Assembly: GCA_946545675.1 (NCBI GenBank)
Contig: CAMNNR010000082.1
Span: forward strand, 1 to 5,957
Origin: an uncultured Thermoplasmata archaeon
GTDB taxonomy: Archaea > Thermoplasmatota > Thermoplasmata > Methanomassiliicoccales > Methanomethylophilaceae
DNA: 5,957 nt
Reading direction: 5' to 3'
The notes beneath the pieces were generated by a model that worked only from the letters and a program-made list of their open reading frames with translations, did not search any database and had not been told where the DNA came from. Positions 1 to 5,841 of this stretch are shown piece by piece (position 1 is the stretch's first letter; the number at the start of each line of letters is the position of its first letter). Made by a program: the position numbers and the translations under genes.

Positions 1-813
1 CCCTCCTCCTTCCGCTGCCCCATGGGTCTCGGCGGAGAGGCCGGTACCAAGGCCTGCATTAACTACCTCGAACGTCTCTTGAGGGACCCCGAGAGCGGAG
101 TCACCAAGCCCGCAGCGATAATCCTCGAACCCATCCAGGGAGAGGGAGGAGTCATCCCCGCCCCCGTCGAGTTCCTCCAGGCCGTCCGTAAGCTCACCAA
201 GGAGCTCGACATCCCCATGATCTGCGACGAGATCCAGTGCGGTGTGGGACGTACCGGAAAGATGTTCGCATTCGAACATGCGGGAATCATCCCTGATGTG
301 ATCCTCATCTCCAAAGCGGTCGGCGGATCCCAGCCCATGGCTGTCGTCGTCTACGACGAGAAGCTGGACGCATGGGGCCCCGGTGCACACGCCGGAACCT
401 TCCGCGGAAACCAGCTGGCCATGGTCGCCGGTGCCATCCTTCTCAAGAAGGTCAGCAAACCTGAGTTCCTCGCAGAGGTCACCCGTAAGGGTAACATCAT
501 GATGGAGCGCCTCCAGAAACTCCAGAAAGAGGTATCCATCATCGGGGAGGTCCGCGGAAAGGGCCTCATGCTCGGTATCGAATTCGTCAACCCCAAGGGT
601 CCCAAGGACCTCATGGGCAACTACCTCCCCGGAGGAGAGATCGCGGCACGCGTGCAGCGTCTCTGCTTCGAGAACGGCCTCATCATGGAGAAAGGTGGTC
701 GCAACGGCTGCGTCATGAGGTGCCTCTGTGCTCTGAACATCCCCGATGATGTCATCGACAAGGCGATGACCATCTTCGAAAAGGTGGTCAGAGAGGTAGA
801 TTCGGATGCCTGA
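1..813 (+). CDS. dat: L-2,4-diaminobutyrate:2-oxoglutarate aminotransferase, 5'-truncated by window edge
   Basis: Class III PLP-dependent aminotransferase that makes L-2,4-diaminobutyrate from L-aspartate 4-semialdehyde using glutamate as amino donor; cytosolic. The reading frame is open from base 1 (residues SFRCP before the first ATG at 22), so that ATG is internal. About 270 residues are present of a family length near 450, so roughly the first 180 are outside the window. Numbering from the Met at 22: the cofactor-contacting ICDEIQCGVGRTG block is at 67-79 (D69 to the pyridine nitrogen), the Schiff-base lysine K98 is in ISKAVGGS, and the TFRGNQLAM block is at 126-134. The RCPxGxGGEAG and TFRGNQLAM motifs point to the diaminobutyrate subgroup (Dat/EctB/RhbA) rather than acetylornithine or GABA transaminases. 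It ends in TGA, 8 bases inside the downstream decarboxylase gene, which supports the substrate call. Exact substrate is inferred from motifs plus neighbour. Confidence 0.85.
   Translation, partial: PSSFRCPMGLGGEAGTKACINYLERLLRDPESGVTKPAAIILEPIQGEGGVIPAPVEFLQAVRKLTKELDIPMICDEIQCGVGRTGKMFAFEHAGIIPDVILISKAVGGSQPMAVVVYDEKLDAWGPGAHAGTFRGNQLAMVAGAILLKKVSKPEFLAEVTRKGNIMMERLQKLQKEVSIIGEVRGKGLMLGIEFVNPKGPKDLMGNYLPGGEIAARVQRLCFENGLIMEKGGRNGCVMRCLCALNIPDDVIDKAMTIFEKVVREVDSDA
793..797 (+). promoter_or_regulatory. Ribosome binding site for ddc inside dat
   Basis: GAGGT lies 8 bases before the ATG at 806 and within the last codons of the aminotransferase gene. It resembles the anti-Shine-Dalgarno complement of archaeal 16S rRNA and supports the 806 start and translational coupling of the two overlapping genes. 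Confidence 0.6.
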
Positions 814-2251
814 GACACCCGTTCTCCTTTCGGAACAGGAAGCAGTACAGGAAAAATTCAAGGAGATGATCAGGGAGACCCTCGAATCGGTCTTCCGGTC
901 ATTCTCCGACGGCAGTGCGTTCTCCGGAATCAATCCTTACGAGCTGAGGGAGAAGATCTGCAATCTCGGATTCCTTCCCCAGGAGGGCAAAGGTTTCGAC
1001 AGGGTGCTGGAGGAGACCGAGAAGGTGATCCTTCCCCACATGCTCCGCACCTGGTCCACCAATTACATGCCCCACCTGCATTCGCCGGTCCTCACCGAGA
1101 CCATCTGCTCCGAACTGATCATCGCCTGTTTCAACGACAGTCTCGACAGCTGGGACCAGGGTCCCGCCGCCACCGAGCTCGAAGAGAGCATGGTGCACGG
1201 TCTGGCAGATCTTTTCGGTTTCCCCGCAGACAAAGCCGACGGGAGTTTCACCTCCGGCGGTTCCCAGTCCAACATCTCCGCCATCATTGCAGCCCGCGAC
1301 TGGTACTGTGCCAGGAGGTTCAACCGCGACGTCAAGAAAGAGGGTCTGCCCCCGGAGTATTCCAAGCTCCGTCTGTACACATCCGAGATCTCCCACTTCT
1401 CCATGGACAAGGCCTGCCACATCCTCGGGATGGGGTACAACGCGGTCCGCAAGATACCCGTGGACTCCAAATGCAGGATTGATGTCGACGCATTCAAGAA
1501 GATGGTGGAGGACGACGTCGCCGCGGGACTGTATCCGTTCTGTGCGGTGGCTACCTTCGGTACCACCGATTTCGGTTCCATAGACGACGCGAGAAGCATG
1601 AGGGAGGTCTGCGACAAGTACGGCATGCACCTGCATGCGGATGCCGCCTACGGTTCCGGACTCATAATGAGCCAGAAGTACAAGGAGAGGATATCTGCAA
1701 TCTCGCTCTGCGACTCGCTCACGGCGGATTTCCATAAGATGTTCCTGCTCCCAATCTCCTGTTCCGCCATCCTCGTCAAGGATGCCGAGCTGCTGAAGTG
1801 TTTCGAGCTCCATGCCGATTACCTCAACCGTGAGGAGGACGAAGAGGACGGATACATCAACCTCGTAGGGAAGTCCATGCAGACCACTCGCCGTTTCGAT
1901 GCATTGAAGGTCTTCATGGCATTCCAGACCAGAGGTGTGGACGGCTACGGGAAGATCATCGACAAAGCGGTTGGCAACGCATCCTATTTCTACGACAGGA
2001 TCGCAGCCGACCCCGAATTCCTGGCTCCCGTGGAACCGGAGCTCTCATCCGTCGTTTTCGCGCTGAAGTCCGGGGACGAGGTCAACAAGAAGGTCAGGCG
2101 CCAGCTGCTCAGCGAGGGAACCGTCATCGGACAGACCGTCATGGATGGCCGTGTCATGCTGAAGTTCACCCTCCTGAATCCCAACCTCGAGCCTGCGAAG
2201 ATCGATGAGATCATCGTAAGGATCAAGGAACTGGGTACACAGTTCGCGTAA
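806..2251 (+). CDS. ddc: L-2,4-diaminobutyrate decarboxylase (PLP group II decarboxylase)
   Basis: Complete 481-residue enzyme of the pyridoxal-dependent group II decarboxylase family (glutamate/aromatic amino acid decarboxylase fold). It probably converts L-2,4-diaminobutyrate to 1,3-diaminopropane plus CO2 in the cytosol. Visible residues: TSGGSQSN phosphate-binding loop at 149-156, H197 in SEISHFS stacking on the PLP ring, D279 in HADAAYGSG contacting the pyridine nitrogen, and the Schiff-base K311 in TADFHKMF. The following LLPISCSAILVKD resembles the diaminobutyrate-decarboxylase branch. No signal peptide or membrane segment is seen. The ATG at 806 has a good ribosome binding site and overlaps the aminotransferase stop by 8 bases, so the two are co-transcribed and coupled. 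It ends in TAA, 14 bases before a hairpin with T-run. Family is certain; substrate rests on the aminotransferase partner, as in the dat-ddc pair of Acinetobacter and rhbA-rhbB of rhizobactin loci. A glutamate-type decarboxylase is the alternative. Confidence 0.85.
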   Translation: MPETPVLLSEQEAVQEKFKEMIRETLESVFRSFSDGSAFSGINPYELREKICNLGFLPQEGKGFDRVLEETEKVILPHMLRTWSTNYMPHLHSPVLTETICSELIIACFNDSLDSWDQGPAATELEESMVHGLADLFGFPADKADGSFTSGGSQSNISAIIAARDWYCARRFNRDVKKEGLPPEYSKLRLYTSEISHFSMDKACHILGMGYNAVRKIPVDSKCRIDVDAFKKMVEDDVAAGLYPFCAVATFGTTDFGSIDDARSMREVCDKYGMHLHADAAYGSGLIMSQKYKERISAISLCDSLTADFHKMFLLPISCSAILVKDAELLKCFELHADYLNREEDEEDGYINLVGKSMQTTRRFDALKVFMAFQTRGVDGYGKIIDKAVGNASYFYDRIAADPEFLAPVEPELSSVVFALKSGDEVNKKVRRQLLSEGTVIGQTVMDGRVMLKFTLLNPNLEPAKIDEIIVRIKELGTQFA

Positions 2252-2264
2252 TCGAATCAATTTA

Positions 2265-2291
2265 CGCCGTGGGATCCACGGCGATCCTTTT
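2265..2291 (+). terminator. Hairpin plus T-run terminator of dat-ddc
   Basis: Perfect 8-bp inverted repeat CGCCGTGG / CCACGGCG with a 3-base GAT loop (2265-2283), followed by a four-T run at 2288-2291. It begins 14 bases after the ddc stop codon. A GTG at 2269 that would open the downstream reading frame early lies inside this stem, which argues against that start. Confidence 0.6.
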
Positions 2292-2308
2292 CCCAATAGC
2301 ATATCTCA

Positions 2309-2346
2309 GTATACTGCTCCACGAAGCGAAGGCAAAGGGTGTTAAA
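2309..2346 (+). promoter_or_regulatory. Possible promoter region of the UvrA-like gene
   Basis: The gap between the ddc terminator and the ATG at 2374 holds two A/T-rich candidates: GTATACT near 2309-2315 and TTAAA at 2342-2346. The second lies 28-32 bases before the ATG, the distance expected for a leaderless archaeal transcript, and no Shine-Dalgarno sequence is seen directly before the ATG. Neither box is a strong match to the archaeal TATA consensus, so this is weakly supported. Confidence 0.25.
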
Positions 2347-2373
2347 CCCGATCTCTTATGTCCGAACGATATC

Positions 2374-4851
2374 ATGGAGATTCCCGATCATATCGAAGTC
2401 CGCGGAGCCAAGATCCACAACCTGAAGAACCTGGATGTGGACATACCGCTGAACAAGATTGTCGGTATCGCGGGGATCTCCGGTTCTGGAAAGTCCTCGC
2501 TCGCCCTCGGGACACTTTACGCCGAAGGTTCCAGGAGGTATCTCGAAGCCCTTTCCACCTATACGCGCCGCCGTATGACCCAGGCATCCAAATCCGATGT
2601 GGAGGACGTACGTTATGTGCCTGCTGCGCTGGCACTCCATCAGCGCCCTGGGGTCCCCGGGATAAGAAGCACCTTCGGCACATCCACCGAATTGCTGAAC
2701 AGTGTGAGGCTGATGTTCTCCAGGCTCGCCAATCACAGATGCCCCAACGGCCATTACCTGGAGCCGAGCATAGATTTCGCGGCCATGATCGACATCAAAT
2801 GCCCTGTCTGCGGTGCCACGGTCACCCCTCCCAGTGCGGAGGAACTGGCATTCAACAGCACCGGCGCCTGCAGGAAATGCAACGGTACAGGAGTCGTCCA
2901 CGAAGTCGACGAATCCACACTGGTCGACGAAGACAAGACCATCGACGAGGGCGCCGTGCTCCCTTGGCAGACTTTGATGTGGTCGCTCATGAAGGACATA
3001 GCCAGGGATATGGGCGTACGTACCGATGTCCCATTCCGGGAACTGACGGAAAAGGAGAGGGAGATAGTGTTCCATGGTGCCGCCGAGAAGAAGCACCTCC
3101 TATACTACAACGAGAAATCCGGCAACGCCGGCGAGATGGATTTCACTTACTACAATGCGGTCTACACCGTCGAGAACGCCCTTGCCAAGGTAAAGGATGA
3201 GAAGGGGATGAAGAGGGTGGAGAGGTTCCTGAAGATCGGTACCTGTCCATGCTGCAAAGGAACCAGATTGTCATAGGAAGCACGTGCGCCGCTGCTTAGG
3301 GGGATATCCCTCGACAAAGTATGCCAGATGACCCTTACCGAATTGGTGGATTGGGTGAAGGGCGTGCCCGATTCGCTTCCTCCCGAGATGAAACAGATGG
3401 CTATCAACATATGCGAATCCTTCCACGATACCGCACGTCGCCTTCTGGATCTGGGGTTGGGATATCTCACGCTCGACCGTCCCGCATCCACCCTGTCGAC
3501 GGGGGAGAGGCAGCGCACCCAGTTGGCGAGATCGGTCCGTAACCGTACCACGGGTGTTCTCTACGTACTCGATGAGCCGTCCATCGGACTCCATCCGTCG
3601 AACATAGAGGGTCTCATCGGAGTGATGGACGATCTCGTCTCCGACGGGAATTCCATAGTCCTCGTGGACCATGACACACAAGTGCTGGCACATTCCGATT
3701 GGATGGTAGAGTTGGGCCCCGGCGCAGGTGCTGACGGAGGGAGGATAATCGCACAGGGGACTGTGGCGGACCTTTGCTCCGACCCCGTTTCCCGCATCGG
3801 TCCGTTCCTCAAGGGAGGGAACCCCGGATTGCGTCCGAGGACCCCTAAAGAAGCATTGTTCGACCTCGGTACCATCACCATGAAGACCTCCCAGATCCAC
3901 ACCGTGAAACCCCTTGACGTGAAGATTCCCAGGGGGCGCTTCACCGTGGTGACAGGCATGTCCGGCAGCGGTAAGACCACCATGGTCCTCGACAGTCTGA
4001 TTCCCGCTCTGGAATCCAAGATCAAAGGGAAACCCCTGCCTGCGCACGTTGTCTCTGTTGAAGCCGAGGGGATAAACCAGGTGAAACTCATCGATGCCTC
4101 CCCCATCGGTATCAATGTCCGTTCGACCGTGGCCACCTACGCAAACGTCCACGATGAGCTCCGCAAGGTGTTCGCCAGGACCGCGGCCGCCAGGGGGACT
4201 GGGGCGAAAGCAGGTGATTTCTCCTACAACACCGGTTCCCTCAGGTGCCCGACCTGCGACGGTACCGGTTCGATAAGTCTCGATGTCCAGTTCCTTCCCG
4301 ATGTCGACATACCCTGTCCCGATTGCAACGGTTCCCGTTACTGCTCCTCCGCATACAGGATCCGCCGCAGCAGGAAGGACGGTACGGAGTTCAGTCTTCC
4401 GCAGATCATGGAGATGAGCATCGACGAGGCTCTGGAAGCATGCGGCGACCTGTCCCTGGTGAAAAACAGGTTGGCCGTCCTGCATGACGTGGGCTTGGGG
4501 TACCTGACCCTGGGCGAGGCCACACCCGGACTCTCCGGGGGAGAGGCGCAGCGCCTCAAACTGGCCAGTGAGATGAGCCGCGGGCAGTCGGATGCGGTAT
4601 TCGTCTTCGACGAACCGACCATCGGCCTGCATCCTCTGGATGTCAAGGTACTCATGGGAATCTTCCAGCATCTTGTCGAATTGGGTGCTACCGTCATCGT
4701 CATCGAGCATGATCTGGATGTGATTCGCAGCGCAGATTACATCATCGATCTCGGGCCCCGTGGCGGAGACGAAGGCGGAAGAATCACAGTCGCCGGGACT
4801 CCGGAGGACGTGAAGGCCTGCAGCGAGAGTGTTACCGGACGCTATCTCTGA
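2374..4851 (+). CDS. UvrA-like excinuclease ATPase (UvrA2/DrrC class) read through an in-frame UAG
   Basis: DNA-damage-binding double ABC ATPase of the UvrA family, about 825 codons against roughly 940 for canonical UvrA. Order of parts: N-terminal strand IEVRGAKIHNLKN (8-20), Walker A GISGSGKSS (34-42), Q-loop region near 90, zinc module C143/C146/C166/C169, insertion domain about 180-285, CPCCKGTRLS (291-300), UAG at codon 301, then EARAPLL, signature LSTGERQR (374-381), Walker B with D400/E401, second Walker A GMSGSGKTT (528-536), second zinc module C625/C628/C648/C651, signature LSGGEAQR (720-727), Walker B D746/E747. The sequence runs straight from the CPNGH segment (123-127) to the first zinc module, so the UvrB-binding domain is absent, as in UvrA2/DrrC paralogues linked to damage or drug tolerance. 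The ATG at 2374 matches the family N-terminus; the earlier GTG at 2269 lies in a terminator hairpin. Without UAG decoding the product would be 300 residues with only the first Walker A. Nonsense-mutated pseudogene is the alternative. Confidence 0.8.
3274..3276 (+). other. In-frame TAG, candidate pyrrolysine codon
   Basis: TAG interrupts the UvrA-like frame at codon 301. Codons before it read GTRLS and after it EARAPLLRG in the same frame. E. coli UvrA, from memory, reads GTRLRREAR here, so the stop occupies exactly one residue and no base is gained or lost. The next in-frame ATG is 51 bases downstream, inside conserved sequence and without an obvious ribosome binding site, so separate translation of the second half is unlikely. 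In Methanomassiliicoccales UAG is decoded as pyrrolysine by PylT/PylS; that this organism has them is inferred. Confidence 0.6.
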
Positions 4852-4883
4852 TTGTGCAGATTCGTATCCCTTAAGGAGTCCGG

Positions 4884-4905
4884 AAAGGGGGCATGCCCTT
4901 TGTTT
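4884..4905 (+). terminator. Candidate terminator hairpin after the UvrA-like gene
   Basis: AAAGGG and CCCTTT form a 6-bp stem around a GGCATG loop (4884-4901). The centre also reads as the perfect palindrome GGGCATGCCC. A T-rich stretch (TGTTT) follows the stem. It starts 32 bases after the TGA of the UvrA-like gene. Function as terminator is inferred from position and shape. Confidence 0.4.
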
Positions 4906-4927
4906 ACCTTAGATATCGTAGGTAAAC
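4902..4927. promoter_or_regulatory. Inverted repeat, possible metal-regulator operator
   Basis: GTTTACCT (4902-4909) and AGGTAAAC (4920-4927) form a perfect 8-bp inverted repeat around a 10-base A/T-rich spacer. It lies directly before the remaining part of a metal-chelate ABC ATPase gene. Two half-sites one helical turn or so apart fit a dimeric repressor such as a DtxR/MntR-type protein, but the sequence is not a clear match to a known box. It partly abuts the terminator-like hairpin and could instead be a second stem-loop, or mark a deletion junction. Confidence 0.3.
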
Positions 4928-5587
4928 TTTCATGTATGCCCTCAACAAGCTCATCGTACCTTCCGAAGGCCGTGTGACACTCGGAGGACGCGATGTTCAG
5001 AATATGGATTTCAAGGAGATCGCCAAGATCGTGGCTTATGTGCCTCAGAAGTCCGACGAGACCTTCTCGATGTCCGTCCTGGATACGGTTCTGATGGGCA
5101 GGTACCCAATATCGGGATTCACCACCACCAAAGAGGACGTCCACATCGCGGCCAAGTGCCTGAAGGTCCTGGGCATCACCGATCTGGCTATGCGGAGGCT
5201 CAACGAGTTGTCCGCAGGGCAGCATCAGAAGGTCATGATCGCCAGAGGTCTGGCACAGAATCCCCAGATTCTGCTGCTTGACGAACCGACCTCGAACCTG
5301 GATGTTTATCACCGACTCCATGTGATGAAGATGCTCCGCGATATAGCGCATAAGAAAGGCATCATCGTGCTGGTGATCTGCCACGATCTTAACATAGCCT
5401 CCAGGTTCTCGGATCGTCTGATACTATTCTCCAAAGGCGAGGTGTGCGGGGACGGGCGCCTTCCGAAGTCCTGACCTCCGAGAACATCAAGGAAGTATAC
5501 GGCGTCGATGCCGATGTCAATATGGTCGACGGCCGCCCGTACGCAGTATACCATGCTAAGGAGAAAGAATGGGATTTAGATTGGTAA
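4926..5587 (+). pseudogene. FecE/BtuD-type metal-chelate ABC transporter ATPase, N-terminally truncated and frameshifted
   Basis: Remnant of the cytosolic ATPase of an iron-siderophore or cobalamin importer, normally about 255 residues. Recognisable homology starts at about 4926 (TFMYALNKL, the part just after Walker A). The preceding in-frame codon is TAA (4923-4925), so the first 40 or so residues and Walker A are missing. From the ATG at 4932: Q-loop Q39 in YVPQKS, signature LSAGQ (93-97), Walker B ILLLDEPTSNLD (113-124) and H-loop H151 in ICHDLN are all intact. This frame ends early at 5472-5474 (TGA). Family-like sequence (APSEVLTSENIKEVYGVDAD and on to EWDLDW) continues in the next frame from 5456 to the TAA at 5585-5587, which a single G lost from the G-run at 5454-5456 would explain. 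No substrate-binding protein or permease gene is in the window. The intact middle suggests recent decay; an assembly error could explain the frameshift but not the missing Walker A. Confidence 0.75.
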
Positions 5588-5623
5588 TCTTCTATATTAT
5601 AATAAGAAAACAGAGCCACTAAC

Positions 5624-5637
5624 AAGGTATAAATAAG
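5624..5637 (+). promoter_or_regulatory. TATA-box-like promoter 1
   Basis: AAGGTATAAATAAG contains TATAAATA at 5628-5635, a good archaeal TATA match in an intergenic stretch. A start of transcription about 25-30 bases on would fall near 5655-5660, at or just inside the first stem-loop structure. Confidence 0.45.
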
Positions 5638-5650
5638 ACACCTATGTACA

Positions 5651-5706
5651 GGGGTTCACTTCGATTCGGTCGCCGTGAAAGGCGGCTGGAAGAGGAGCGG
5701 AACCCC
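5651..5706 (+). ncRNA. Candidate structured small RNA 1 (strand uncertain)
   Basis: GGGGTTC (5651-5657) pairs with GAACCCC (5700-5706) as a basal stem. An internal loop (5658-5664 and 5691-5699) separates it from a 10-pair upper stem, TTCGGTCGCC with GGCGGCTGGA (5665-5674, 5681-5690; three G-U pairs), capped by GTGAAA. Stem, internal loop and stem is the outline of an H/ACA guide. On the plus strand no ACA follows the basal stem; on the minus strand an ACA lies 3 bases after it (complement of 5645-5647), so a minus-strand RNA is possible. The TATA box to basal-stem distance of 23 bases is shorter than usual for a plus-strand start at the stem. By-eye fold only; a regulatory DNA or leader structure is the alternative. 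Confidence 0.35.
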
Positions 5707-5714
5707 GCTTTGAA

Positions 5715-5729
5715 AGGTATTATATACCT
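5715..5729. promoter_or_regulatory. Palindromic TATA-box-like promoter 2
   Basis: AGGTATTATATACCT is a near-perfect palindrome (AGGTAT, 3-base centre, ATACCT) containing TTATATA at 5720-5726. It sits between two structured segments. Because the box reads as TATA on both strands, it could drive transcription either way, or also be a repressor site. Confidence 0.45.
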
Positions 5730-5742
5730 CTCAGGAATGGGG

Positions 5743-5822
5743 TGTTTCAGTCGATTCAACCGTCGGGCCTTTAAGGGGTTCCGATGACACTGATTCGCCC
5801 GACCCAGAAGTCTGAAACATCT
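5743..5822 (+). ncRNA. Candidate H/ACA-like guide RNA (structured small RNA 2)
   Basis: TGTTTCAG (5743-5750) and CTGAAACA (5812-5819) form a perfect basal inverted repeat. GTCGGGC (5762-5768) and GCCCGAC (5797-5803) form a perfect 7-bp upper stem. Between them is an internal loop of 11 bases on the 5' side (5751-5761) and 8 on the 3' side (5804-5811), like a pseudouridylation pocket. The apical part carries GATGA (5783-5787) and CTGA (5790-5793), reminiscent of an L7Ae kink-turn or kink-loop. ACA at 5817-5819 would be the 3' box if the basal stem is TTCAG/CTGAA, placing it 13 bases from the upper stem, close to the usual 14-16. The stem is symmetric, so the minus strand also ends in ACA. Not confirmed by target pairing. 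Confidence 0.4.
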
Positions 5823-5831
5823 GGTTCGGAA

Positions 5832-5841
5832 GGTTAATATA
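5832..5841 (+). promoter_or_regulatory. TATA-box-like promoter 3
   Basis: GGTTAATATA (TTAATATA at 5834-5841) matches an archaeal TATA box. It lies just after structured segment 2 and about 25-30 bases before 5860-5870, where a further transcript could start. A CCCCA/TGGGG hairpin (5845-5849, 5856-5860) sits between. Confidence 0.4.

Noticed and set aside
899..1813. 304-codon open frame on the minus strand within ddc
   Set aside because: Antisense shadow of a well-conserved enzyme; no motif in its translation.
2269..2373. GTG start adding 35 residues to the UvrA-like protein
   Set aside because: The GTG lies inside the ddc terminator hairpin, has no ribosome binding site, and family proteins begin close to the ATG at 2374.
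2358..3200. 280-codon open frame on the plus strand, overlapping the UvrA-like gene in another frame
   Set aside because: Its translation is rich in Arg and Cys without domain features, while the overlapping frame carries Walker A and zinc motifs.
3271..4710. 479-codon open frame on the minus strand, opposite the second half of the UvrA-like gene
   Set aside because: It lies wholly antisense to a gene with clear family motifs, its translation shows no recognisable domain, and long antisense frames are expected from the codon bias of GC-rich genes.
3328..4851. Second half of the UvrA-like gene as an independent gene starting at ATG 3328
   Set aside because: The ATG falls in the middle of a conserved stretch, the 17 codons between TAG and ATG also match the family, and no clear ribosome binding site precedes it.
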